This document shows positions 1 through 7,377 of a stretch of DNA of 64,000 nt, piece by piece. Source of the DNA: PALSA-129 sp963842505. Its GTDB lineage: Bacteria; Acidobacteriota; Terriglobia; Bryobacterales; Bryobacteraceae. The position numbers were made by a program, and so were the translations under genes. The stretch lies in assembly GCA_963842505.1 (NCBI GenBank), contig CAWJGZ010000001.1:1984001-2048000 (forward strand), written 5' to 3'. The notes under the pieces are model-generated. The model was given only the letters and a program-made list of their open reading frames with translations, ran no database searches and was not told where the DNA came from. Each line of letters starts with the position of its first letter. The stretch's first letter is position 1.

Positions 1-1
1 T

Positions 2-754
2 TCCGGACTGGATCTGGTGGCCGCCGCCCTCACCTTCATCGCCGTTCGTCTTTCCGGACGCCCCGCCGACCGGGAGCACCTCTACGGGCATGGGAAGATA
101 GAAAACCTCTCAGCCCTCGCCGAAACCCTCTTGCTGCTCCTGACGTGCGCCTGGATCGTGTGGGAGGCCGTCCACCGGCTCCGGGTGCACCACACGGAAA
201 TCGAGGTCACGGTGTGGTCGTTTGGGGTGATGCTGACCTCCATCGTGGTGGACCTTTCCCGTTCACGCCGTCTTTCGCGCGCCGCCAAGAAATTTCACAG
301 CCAGGCGCTGGAAGCCGATGCACTGCACTTCGCCACCGACGTGTGGAGTTCGTCGGTGGTGATCGTGGGTCTGGCCGCGGTGAAGGTGGGCGACTGGTGG
401 CCGCGGCTGGTGTTTCTCCGCAGCGCCGACGCGATTGCCGCCCTCGGTGTTTCCGCGCTGGTGGTATGGGTGAGCGTGCGTTTGGGCCGCCGCACGCTGG
501 ACGCCCTCGTCGACAAAGCACCCGAAGGCATGGAGCAGCGCATCGTCTCCGCGGTGGAAAGTGTCGCGGGCGTCCACGATTGCCATAACGTGCGCATGCG
601 GAATTCCGGGCCCATCCTCTTTATCGACCTGCACATTCTGGTGGATGGCGCGCAAAGCCTGGCGCAGGCCCATTTGCTGACCGAGACCATTGAGGAAGTC
701 ATCCGCGGGATCGCTCCCAATGCCGATGTCACGGTGCATCCCGAGCCGTTCTGA
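2..754 (+). CDS. Cation diffusion facilitator (CDF) family metal transporter, 5' truncated by window edge
   Basis: This is an inner-membrane divalent metal/proton antiporter of the CDF (ZitB/FieF-like) family, which exports Zn, Fe or similar ions from the cytoplasm. The frame is open from base 2, so the true start lies left of the window. The visible part begins inside the family's second membrane segment (SGLDLVAAALTF) and is followed by the conserved GRPADREHLYGHGKIE loop. Further hydrophobic segments follow. The membrane motif HFATDVWSS carries the metal-site His and Asp of the second HxxxD pair. The last 80 or so residues form the cytoplasmic ferredoxin-like dimerisation domain, with VHDCHNVRMRNSG and FIDLHILVD. 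About 250 of the usual 290-320 residues are present. Metal specificity cannot be read from the sequence. A GTG at 17 is in frame but is internal to the family alignment. Confidence 0.93.
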   Translation, partial: SGLDLVAAALTFIAVRLSGRPADREHLYGHGKIENLSALAETLLLLLTCAWIVWEAVHRLRVHHTEIEVTVWSFGVMLTSIVVDLSRSRRLSRAAKKFHSQALEADALHFATDVWSSSVVIVGLAAVKVGDWWPRLVFLRSADAIAALGVSALVVWVSVRLGRRTLDALVDKAPEGMEQRIVSAVESVAGVHDCHNVRMRNSGPILFIDLHILVDGAQSLAQAHLLTETIEEVIRGIAPNADVTVHPEPF

Positions 755-804
755 AGGTGGCGCACACGCTCGCGCGGGCGGCGCTTTGCCGGGCAAAGTT
801 CTTG

Positions 805-2304
805 CTACCGGCCGCCCGAAAAATCCCAATAAATCGTGCAATCGCGGACTTCGGTCTTGTGCCGGAAGAGATCGGGCAGGCTGATCTTGTCGGTCTCGTC
901 GCTTTCGTAACAGGCGGCTACTGTGTGGTAGAGGCCGGCGCGGACCTGGCTGTGGATTTTCGTCACCGGCAGAACGTGGAACTCGGCCGCCTGTGCGGGC
1001 GGCAGATCCAGGTCGTGCGCGTAGGAAAACTCCATGCCGTCGGGCGGCGGCCGGCGCGTGAGGAAATAGAAAAGCTCGTCGGCCCAGACAGCGCCGCCCG
1101 GCGGCGTGTTCTTTTCCACTTGTTGCGCGATTTTTTCGCAGTCCTTCCAGGAATAGGAATCGAAATCCTCAAAGATGGCTTTTCCCAGGCCCAAGGTCAC
1201 CAACACGATCAGAAACATCGATGGAACGGAGGGCCGCTCGCCGAGGCCGAGCTTCGTCGCAATTACATATAACCCGACCATCGCCAGAATGGCGGCGAAC
1301 GGGATGATCAGCAGAAAGTAGCGCTCGAAGGTGGGATGTGCGATGGCCAGCTCGGCGCCCAGGCCCAAAGCCAACCAGCCGGCCAGATAAAACCCGGAAC
1401 GCTGCGCGCGATCCCAGTCGCTCTTGCGGTGGATAAACCAGATGCCTACGCCCGAGAGCAGCACCAGAGTCAGCCCCTGGGCGGAATCGATCCAGGAGAT
1501 CAGCACCGAAATGTCTTGTCCGGTTGCGCCATTCCACTTGGCGCGGCGGTACATCGTCTGGTACTGGATGATGTTGAAGAGCACCGGCCGGGGAGATTCG
1601 AGGAACAGCAGCAGCACCGGCAGGAAAGGGATGCCGGCGCCGATCAGGAACAGCGCGATCTTGAGCCAACGGTTGCCGGCGCGGTTGTGGATGGCGATCC
1701 AGAACAGCAGTACCGGGGCCGCGGCCGCCGTCAGCAAAGAAGAAGCCGCCGCGGCGCCGGCCGCGAGGCCCGCGGCGGCGGCCCACTGCGGGCCGCGCCG
1801 TTCCACGGAGCAGACCGCCATGCGGAAAGCCGCCACCGAAAGAAACAGACACAAGCCGTAGGCCTGCGCGATGGGGCCGAACAGAACCACCTGCGAGTTC
1901 ATCCCGACGGCCACCAGAACCGTGCACGCGCCGGCCAGCCGCCAGCGCGAAACGGGCAGGCGCTTCAGCACGAACCCAGCCGCCAGCAATGCGCCGGCTA
2001 CCACCCAGAAAGCCGCCAGGGCGTGAACCGGCCGCCAACTCTCGCCAAAAAGTTTCATCCATCCGGCGTTGATGTAGGCGTTGAGGGGCGTTTGCGGAAA
2101 ACAAAAATCCAGATAAGGCCGCTTGCCGGCCTTGATCAATTGCGCGGCCAGAAGATGAAAGCCTTCGTCCCAGGCGAAGGCCAGGGTTTGAGAATACAGC
2201 AGGAGACCGGCGAAGAGCAGCACGGCGAGCGCTGAGAGGCGGAGCCACGGGCTGCTGGCGTGCGACGGGTCAGCCGGCTGGTAGGCTGGCGTGGAATCCT
2301 GCAT
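805..2304 (-). CDS. GT-C fold glycosyltransferase-like membrane protein (ArnT/PMT type)
   Basis: This 499-residue polytopic membrane protein resembles the dolichyl-phosphate-mannose/ArnT-like GT-C superfamily, which moves sugars from lipid carriers to acceptors on the periplasmic face. After the first hydrophobic segment there is an acidic loop with the WDEGFH motif (around residues 45-50). An Asp-Glu pair at this place is typical of GT-C enzymes. It is followed by AGKRPYLDF and then roughly ten hydrophobic segments. The C-terminal 130 residues look like a soluble periplasmic domain. The neighbours (a CDF transporter and a PilZ protein) do not reveal the acceptor. Family assignment is by overall character and the DE loop. 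The substrate is unknown. Confidence 0.7.
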   Translation of the reverse strand: MQDSTPAYQPADPSHASSPWLRLSALAVLLFAGLLLYSQTLAFAWDEGFHLLAAQLIKAGKRPYLDFCFPQTPLNAYINAGWMKLFGESWRPVHALAAFWVVAGALLAAGFVLKRLPVSRWRLAGACTVLVAVGMNSQVVLFGPIAQAYGLCLFLSVAAFRMAVCSVERRGPQWAAAAGLAAGAAAASSLLTAAAAPVLLFWIAIHNRAGNRWLKIALFLIGAGIPFLPVLLLFLESPRPVLFNIIQYQTMYRRAKWNGATGQDISVLISWIDSAQGLTLVLLSGVGIWFIHRKSDWDRAQRSGFYLAGWLALGLGAELAIAHPTFERYFLLIIPFAAILAMVGLYVIATKLGLGERPSVPSMFLIVLVTLGLGKAIFEDFDSYSWKDCEKIAQQVEKNTPPGGAVWADELFYFLTRRPPPDGMEFSYAHDLDLPPAQAAEFHVLPVTKIHSQVRAGLYHTVAACYESDETDKISLPDLFRHKTEVRDCTIYWDFSGGR

Positions 2305-2395
2305 GCTGCTTATCTTAGCTTCGTGTAACGGCGCATTGCACAGCGGCGGCTACGGGCCGTGGCGGGAAACCAGGCTTTCCTCTGAAGCCAGCAGC

Positions 2396-2818
2396 TCAAA
2401 AACCGGCGGCTTTCATGCTCATCTTGCGCTCGCTTCCCACAATGCGTTGCAGCATGGAATCGTTGCGCACCGCCAAAACCGGCTGCAGAGCGCGCGCCTG
2501 GGTACGGAACTCGTACTTGTTCACGCGGCAAGCCGATCTCCTGCCCCACGCCCGCACGACGGTTCCGAAGACGATCAGACGCATGGCACACGAGTCACCG
2601 AGCAGTACCGGCCAACTGATCGACAACTCAACGAATGCTCCCACTTTCAAGGCATGTTCGATCTGGAACGCCACGCCTCCGCTGGCCATGTCAACGGTCT
2701 CTCCCATTCCAGACTCGACTACTACGCCATCCTCCAGCAGTTTGTACCGCAGATCGCGATGGATCGGGAAGCGCGTCTTTGAGCGCCTGTCGTTGGGTTT
2801 CTTGTTATCCCGCTTCAT
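2396..2818 (-). CDS. PilZ domain protein (putative c-di-GMP receptor)
   Basis: This 140-residue cytoplasmic protein has a single PilZ domain. The RxxxR-type arginine cluster is seen as RRSKTRFPI near the N-terminus. The second motif, DMASGGVAFQ, matches the D/N-x-S-x-x-G signature that contacts cyclic di-GMP. A beta-barrel core with a bulky aromatic pattern follows. I chose the ATG at 2818 rather than an upstream in-frame ATG at 2854 because GGAGGG lies directly upstream at normal spacing. The target process is unknown. PilZ proteins of this size usually act as stand-alone adaptors for motility, exopolysaccharide or gene control. The gene is divergent from groES. Confidence 0.88.
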   Translation of the reverse strand: MKRDNKKPNDRRSKTRFPIHRDLRYKLLEDGVVVESGMGETVDMASGGVAFQIEHALKVGAFVELSISWPVLLGDSCAMRLIVFGTVVRAWGRRSACRVNKYEFRTQARALQPVLAVRNDSMLQRIVGSERKMSMKAAGF

Positions 2819-3030
2819 GAAGCTCCCTCCGAATTGCCAGCAGCGGTGTTGCATCTGTCAGCCCAAAATTCCAGCCTAATAAAGTCAATTAGTTAGCACT
2901 GGCCGGAGGAAACTCTGTAAACTTTGTAGACACTCTGGACCGTTCGGATCCGCCAATTTCGTTGACAGTGTAAAGGGAAGTTGCGGATGGCATGGGCGAT
3001 TTGGGTGGAGGCCTCTGCGCCCTGATTCTG

Positions 3031-3036
3031 TATAAT
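3031..3036 (+). promoter_or_regulatory. Perfect -10 box (TATAAT) abutting groES
   Basis: A consensus TATAAT ends six bases before the groES ATG at 3043, so a normal +1 would fall on the A of the start codon. No Shine-Dalgarno sequence lies in the 16 bases before the ATG. A TTGACA at 2962-2967 is too far away to be its -35. The combination suggests a leaderless transcript, but a chance match cannot be excluded. Confidence 0.45.
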
Positions 3037-3042
3037 CAAGTC

Positions 3043-3330
3043 ATGGATTTACGTCCTTTGCATGACCGGGTCCTTGTAAGGCGCCTGAAGGAAGTGGAGC
3101 AGAAGCTCGGCGGGATCATCATCCCGGATACCGCCAAGGAAAAGCCCCAGCAGGCCGAAGTATGCGCCGTTGGCAACGGCAAATTGCTGGAATCGGGTGA
3201 GCGCGTGGCGCTCGACGTGAAAGCCGGCGACCGGATTCTCTTCGGCAAATATTCCGGGTCCGACATCAAGGTGGACGGACAGGAATACCTGATTCTGAAG
3301 GAAGATGAGATCCTCGGGGTCTTGGAATAA
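3043..3330 (+). CDS. groES: Co-chaperonin GroES (Hsp10)
   Basis: GroES forms the heptameric lid of the GroEL folding chamber in the cytoplasm. The 95-residue protein starts MDLRPLHDRVLVRR, the classic GroES N-terminus. It contains the mobile-loop stretch EVEQKLGGIIIPDTAKEKPQ, where the IIIP residues contact GroEL. It then has the GDRILFGKYSGSDIKVDGQEYLIL barrel and ends in EDEILGVLE. Length is normal. An upstream in-frame start at 2992 would add residues unlike any GroES. No groEL follows: the next gene is an OmpH/Skp homologue, so groEL must lie elsewhere. The start has no visible ribosome-binding site and a consensus -10 box sits just upstream. Confidence 0.97.
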   Translation: MDLRPLHDRVLVRRLKEVEQKLGGIIIPDTAKEKPQQAEVCAVGNGKLLESGERVALDVKAGDRILFGKYSGSDIKVDGQEYLILKEDEILGVLE

Positions 3331-3376
3331 GCTGTGCTACTCTAGAACTTCTACACCACTTTCAGGAGTTGCTTCC

Positions 3377-3931
3377 ATGTCTTTTCAGAAGGTGCTCAGG
3401 CCGCTCGTGGTCTGTTCCGCCCTCTTCGCCGCCACCCAAGTGGCAACGGCGCAGACCAAAGTTGCGGTAATCAGTCTTCAGAAGGCCCTGTTCGAAACGG
3501 CCGAAATCAAAAAGGCCGACGCGGATATGCAGGCGACGCTCCTGCCGCGCCAAGCCCAAGCCAGGAAGCTGCAAGAGGACCTCGCGTCCATCTCTCAGAA
3601 GCTGCAAGGGGACACCAGCAAGCTTACGCCGCAGGCGGAATTCGACCTCAACGCCGAAGGCAAACGCAAGCAGGTGGAACTACAGCGCATTAACGAAGAC
3701 CTCCAGGCGGATGCCGAGAAAATGCGCAACGACATCCTCACCAAGAGCACCGACAAGATGCAGGCAGTGGTGAAGAAACTGGCGGAAGAAAAGGGTTACG
3801 ACCTGGTGGTGGATACGCAGGTGGCCCTGTACTTCAAGCCCGCCATGGACATCACCGGCGAGGCGACCGCGGCTTACGATAAGGCCTATCCGGTTGCCGC
3901 GCCGCCCGCCGCGCCGCCAGTCAAGAAGTAG
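3377..3931 (+). CDS. OmpH/Skp family periplasmic chaperone
   Basis: This is a periplasmic holdase of the OmpH/Skp family, which escorts unfolded outer-membrane proteins to the Bam machinery. The 184-residue precursor has a signal peptide ending near VATAQ, then the KVAVISLQKALFETAE strand that starts the Skp body. A long charged coiled coil (residues about 50-140) would form the tentacles. The sequence KLAEEKGYDLVVDTQVALYF is the usual closing strand. A Pro/Ala-rich tail follows. The ATG at 3377 has CAGGAG at good spacing; an upstream in-frame start at 3305 lies inside groES. It lies 46 bases after groES, so the two could be co-transcribed as a stress pair. Confidence 0.88.
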   Translation: MSFQKVLRPLVVCSALFAATQVATAQTKVAVISLQKALFETAEIKKADADMQATLLPRQAQARKLQEDLASISQKLQGDTSKLTPQAEFDLNAEGKRKQVELQRINEDLQADAEKMRNDILTKSTDKMQAVVKKLAEEKGYDLVVDTQVALYFKPAMDITGEATAAYDKAYPVAAPPAAPPVKK

Positions 3932-3951
3932 AATAAAACTGGGGGATGGAA

Positions 3952-4443
3952 ATGGCCGGCTACCTGGATCATTACGGCGCGGGAGATGAGCAGCGCGCGC
4001 GGAAGATCAAGATCACGGTTCTCTCGGTGGTTGTGCTGGCGGTCTTGAGCGGCCTGCTGTATTTCGTGTTCCGCAATTACGGCCAGGAGCGGCAAGCCAA
4101 GCGGTTCTTCGAGAAACTGGTGGCGCACGACTATCAGGGCGCTTACGTCCTATGGGGATGCACCGCCGCGCGCCCGTGTTCAGGATATCCCATGAAGTCT
4201 TTCATGCAGGACTGGGGCCCTCCGGTGGACGCGACGGGCTTCGCCATCCTGGACGGCGAGAGTTGCGGCAACAACGTCATTGTGGACGTGGATGCCGGTT
4301 CGGCGGGCGACAAAAAGCTGTGGGTCAACCGAAATACGCTCGAACTCGGTTTCCCGCCGTACGACCAGTGCCCGCAGGGCAACCGCATCTACAATTTCGT
4401 TCGTAACGTAAAATACCGTTTGCGCGGCCGCACGTACCGCTGA
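3952..4443 (+). CDS. Small single-pass membrane protein of unknown function
   Basis: I do not recognise this 163-residue protein. It has a charged N-terminus with RKIKI, one strong membrane segment (about residues 23-41, TVLSVVVLAVLSGLLYFVF) and an extracytoplasmic domain. That domain has four cysteines (in WGCTAARPCSGY, ESCGNN and YDQCPQG), which could form disulfides. The stretch RFFEKLVAHDYQGAYVLWG resembles small NTF2-like or DUF4878-type domains that read 'residues, then a helix, then QAY'. That is a guess. Two start codons are possible, 3946 and 3952. I prefer 3952 because GGGGG at 3941-3945 is then about six bases upstream. It lies 20 bases after the Skp-like gene, probably in the same transcript. 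Confidence 0.7.
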   Translation: MAGYLDHYGAGDEQRARKIKITVLSVVVLAVLSGLLYFVFRNYGQERQAKRFFEKLVAHDYQGAYVLWGCTAARPCSGYPMKSFMQDWGPPVDATGFAILDGESCGNNVIVDVDAGSAGDKKLWVNRNTLELGFPPYDQCPQGNRIYNFVRNVKYRLRGRTYR

Positions 4444-4476
4444 TTTTTCTTGATTCGGGGCGGCGCGCGGCCCCTG

Positions 4477-4619
4477 GCCCCAATACTGTTCAGTTAAGTG
4501 GGACGGGCCATCGCCTTTCGTGGCCTGTCATGCTTAGCTGAAGAGGGCGCTTGACAGACGACTAAAACCGATCGTCTGTCCCACCCCGGACGCCAGGCTT
4601 AAGTGAACAGCATTGGGGC
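4477..4619 (+). repeat. MITE-like palindromic repeat, intact copy
   Basis: The element is 143 bp with 22-bp terminal inverted repeats at 4477-4498 and 4598-4619 that match at 20 of 22 positions. Inside it are a perfect 9-bp inverted repeat (GACAGACGA at 4553-4561 with TCGTCTGTC at 4572-4580) and a smaller GGCCA/TGGCC hairpin at 4507-4525. It has no coding capacity. A second copy near the right end of the window is split by an insertion sequence (61764-61787 plus 63258-63489). It occupies nearly all of the gap before gltA, and its right end is only 15 bases from the gltA start. Confidence 0.85.
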
Positions 4620-4634
4620 TAGAATAGAAGAACG

Positions 4635-5756
4635 ATGGGAACCATGATAGCCGGTCTCGAAGGGGTAATTGCGGGCGAATCCGAGATTTGCTGCATCGAC
4701 GGATACCAAGGCGTCCTGAGCTACCGCGGCTATAACATTCACACGCTGGCGGAGAACGGCACATTTGAAGAAATCATTTTTCTGCTGTGGCACGGGTGGC
4801 TGCCCAAAGCCGCCGAACTGGCGCAGTTGAAAAACGACTTGGCGGCGGCGCGCCCACTGCCGCGCCCAGTGGTGGAGTTCCTGGGATCGAATGGCGGCGG
4901 GAATCCCATGGACGTGCTGCGCACGGCGGTCTCCATGTTGGGCCTGTACGACGCCGAAGCGCAGGATATGTCGGCGGAGGCCAACCTCCGCAAGGCGGTT
5001 CGCCTAGTGGCGCAGACTTCGACCATCGTCACTACGTTCGAACGTTTGCGCAGCGGCAAGCCGGTGCTGGACGGCGATCCCGACCTGAGATTCGCCGCCA
5101 ACTTCCTGTTCACGCTCACCGGCGGCCGTCCCGATGATGTGATGGAGCGCGCCTTTGACGTGGCGATGATCCTGCACGCGGACCATGAACTGAACGCGTC
5201 CACGTTCGCGGCGCGCGTCACGGCGGCCACGCTCTCCGATATCTACTCTTCCATCACCTCCGGCATCGGCGCGTTGAAGGGGCCGCTGCATGGCGGCGCC
5301 AATCAGGCTGTGATCAAGTGGCTGCTCGGTCTGGGCGACGAAGACGCAGCGGTGGACGCGGTGAAAAACACGCTGGCGCGCAAAGTGAAGATCCCGGGTT
5401 TCGGCCACCGCGTGTACCGCACCGAGGACCCGCGGGCCACGCATCTGCGCTTGCTCTCCGAGGAGCTCGGCAAGCGAACCGGCCAGGAAAAGTTGTACCG
5501 TCTTTCGCGGCGCATGGAAGAGACCGTGAAAGCGGTCAAGGGCCTCAATCCCAATGTGGACTTCTATTCAGCTTCCACCTACTATTCACTGGGCATTCCG
5601 ATGGACCTCTACACTCCGATTTTCGCGGTAAGCCGGATGTCGGGCTGGACCGCGCATGTGCTGGAACAGTATCACAACAACCGTCTGATCCGGCCGCGCG
5701 CCGAGTACCGAGGCAATCCGGACGGTCAGACCTGGATCCCCGTGGCGGACCGCTAA
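4635..5756 (+). CDS. gltA: Citrate synthase
   Basis: This enzyme condenses acetyl-CoA with oxaloacetate to citrate, the entry step of the TCA cycle, in the cytoplasm. The 373-residue length is that of the short dimeric (CitZ/methylcitrate-synthase-like) type rather than the long E. coli hexameric type. Catalytic features visible are HADHELNAST (His184), GPLHGGAN (His219), GFGHRVYRTEDPR (His258 and the CoA/oxaloacetate Arg residues) and PNVDFYS (the catalytic Asp). A 2-methylcitrate synthase activity cannot be excluded from sequence alone, but no prp genes are nearby. A TAGAAT box at 4620-4625 lies just upstream, next to the MITE-like repeat. The following small gene begins two bases after the stop, so they form an operon. 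Confidence 0.95.
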   Translation: MGTMIAGLEGVIAGESEICCIDGYQGVLSYRGYNIHTLAENGTFEEIIFLLWHGWLPKAAELAQLKNDLAAARPLPRPVVEFLGSNGGGNPMDVLRTAVSMLGLYDAEAQDMSAEANLRKAVRLVAQTSTIVTTFERLRSGKPVLDGDPDLRFAANFLFTLTGGRPDDVMERAFDVAMILHADHELNASTFAARVTAATLSDIYSSITSGIGALKGPLHGGANQAVIKWLLGLGDEDAAVDAVKNTLARKVKIPGFGHRVYRTEDPRATHLRLLSEELGKRTGQEKLYRLSRRMEETVKAVKGLNPNVDFYSASTYYSLGIPMDLYTPIFAVSRMSGWTAHVLEQYHNNRLIRPRAEYRGNPDGQTWIPVADR

Positions 5757-5758
5757 TC

Positions 5759-6031
5759 ATGGACGAACGCGCGTTTTATACCGATTCCCAGACGGCCAAA
5801 CCGGCATTGTTGAATTGCCCGTATTGCCGCACCCAGGACACCTACAACCTGCAATGGTCGGTGCGCAAGAAGAAGGACCGCATCCCGCAGGGCGCCGACG
5901 AGCGCGACCGCGCCAAGTTCCAGAAGGCGCAAAGCTACATGGTTCTGCTGGACGACAAAGTAGCTTGCAAGAACCTGCGGTGCCGCAGGCGGTTCGACGT
6001 TTCCGGCGTCAAGACCATGGCATTTCTGTAG
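5759..6031 (+). CDS. Small putative zinc-ribbon protein
   Basis: This is a 90-residue cytoplasmic protein I cannot assign to a named family. It has CPYC near residue 20 and CKNLRC near residue 70, which together could bind one Zn as a split ribbon. Between them is a basic stretch (RKKKDRIPQGADERDRAKFQK) that could touch nucleic acid or another protein. The ATG lies two bases after the gltA stop, which implies translational coupling with citrate synthase. No function is inferred. Confidence 0.7.
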   Translation: MDERAFYTDSQTAKPALLNCPYCRTQDTYNLQWSVRKKKDRIPQGADERDRAKFQKAQSYMVLLDDKVACKNLRCRRRFDVSGVKTMAFL

Positions 6032-6132
6032 ACCGGCCGTCCAACTGCCAGGCTGAGTTTCCCGAGGCGACTCACCACCACTTTCGCGGTGTGCACGAGC
6101 GGAGTTCGCGCTACACTCGTGGGGGAGATTAT

Positions 6133-7374
6133 ATGGCAGGTCATGATTCTCACAACGACGTTCGGCCGCGCACTGCCGTTCTGACCCGGGGATTCGACCC
6201 CGGATTGTCGTTCGGATCGGCTCGGCCAGCGGTATTTCGCGCATCCACTTACGTGTTTCCCAGCCCCGAGGCGGCGGAGCATGCGTTTGCCATCACCGGC
6301 GGGAAGATCAAGCCGGCGCCTGGCGAGCGCGCCGACCTGATCTATTCGCGCTTCTCACACCCCAACTCGGAGATCCTGGAAGATCAGATCGTGCCGCTCG
6401 AACCGGGCGCCACCGACGCGGCGGTTTTCAACTCCGGCATGGCAGCCATCATGACGGCGCTCGTTGCGGTGCTGCGGCCGGGAGGTTCGGTGGTATACAC
6501 CACTCCGCTTTATGGCGGCACCACCGGACTGATTCACTTTCTGGAGCAGTGGGGCGTCAAGGGGATTCCCGTGCATTCGGGCGATTCCAAAGCGCTGGAC
6601 GAAGGCATTCGCTCGGCGAAGGACTGCTGCGCGGTGCTGCTCGAGACGCCCGCCAACCCTACGCTGATCATGACCGATATCGAACGGGCGGCGGACAGCG
6701 CCGCACGGCATCCCGACCGGCCGGCCGTGATGGTGGACAATACATTCCTTGGTCCAACGTTCCAGCACCCTCTGCTACTGGGCGCGGACGTCTCGTTGTA
6801 CTCGGCAACCAAATACCTGGGAGGCTTCAGCGATATCCTGGCGGGGGTGGTCATCTCCAAGCGTCCCGATCTGGTTCAGAAGATGCGCAGCCGCCGCAAC
6901 ATGTTCGGCAACATCCTGCAACCGGACGAATGCTGGCTGTTGAACAGCCGGCTGCCCACCGTTTCGCTGCGCATGAACCGGCAGAGCAAGAATGCCCAGC
7001 GCCTGGCCGAGGCTTTGCACGGGCATAAGCAACTCAGCAGCGTGATCTACCCGACGCTTTTCACGGATCCGGAGCAAAAGCGCATTTTCGAGAAACAGTG
7101 CGCGTACCCAGGCGGACTTTTTTCCCTCGATTTCAAAGGCGGAAAGACGGCCGCATTCGATTTTCTAAGGAACCTGCAGATTGCCCGCAGCGCCGTATCC
7201 CTGGGCGGTCTGGAGACGCTGACATGCCATCCGAAGAGCACCACGCATTCGGGAATGACCGCGGCGGAACTGGCGGAATCGGGCGTCACCGACGGGTTGG
7301 TGCGCATCTCGGTGGGGATCGAAGACTGGCGCGATCTGCTGGCGGATTTCGAGCAGGCCCTGGCGGCCATCTAG
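6133..7374 (+). CDS. Cys/Met metabolism PLP-dependent lyase (cystathionine gamma-synthase / methionine gamma-lyase type)
   Basis: This is a fold-type I PLP enzyme of the Cys/Met metabolism family, acting on sulfur amino acids in the cytoplasm. The 413 residues include YSRFSHPNSEILED, the NSGMAAI loop that stacks on PLP, VMVDNTFLGP (Asp202) and the Schiff-base lysine in SATKYLGG (Lys227). SLGGLETLTCHPKSTTHSG is the typical C-terminal substrate-binding segment. The ATG at 6133 has GGGGGAG at good spacing. Members can be cystathionine gamma-synthase, cystathionine gamma-lyase, methionine gamma-lyase or O-acetylhomoserine sulfhydrylase, and motifs alone do not decide. The 101 bases upstream hold nothing else. 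The next gene converges three bases past the stop. Confidence 0.88.
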   Translation: MAGHDSHNDVRPRTAVLTRGFDPGLSFGSARPAVFRASTYVFPSPEAAEHAFAITGGKIKPAPGERADLIYSRFSHPNSEILEDQIVPLEPGATDAAVFNSGMAAIMTALVAVLRPGGSVVYTTPLYGGTTGLIHFLEQWGVKGIPVHSGDSKALDEGIRSAKDCCAVLLETPANPTLIMTDIERAADSAARHPDRPAVMVDNTFLGPTFQHPLLLGADVSLYSATKYLGGFSDILAGVVISKRPDLVQKMRSRRNMFGNILQPDECWLLNSRLPTVSLRMNRQSKNAQRLAEALHGHKQLSSVIYPTLFTDPEQKRIFEKQCAYPGGLFSLDFKGGKTAAFDFLRNLQIARSAVSLGGLETLTCHPKSTTHSGMTAAELAESGVTDGLVRISVGIEDWRDLLADFEQALAAI

Positions 7375-7377
7375 GGA

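Noticed and set aside
4620..4634. Leaderless gltA transcript from the TAGAAT box
   Set aside because: An AGAAG sequence can serve as a weak ribosome-binding site and no -35 is seen, so the case is too weak.
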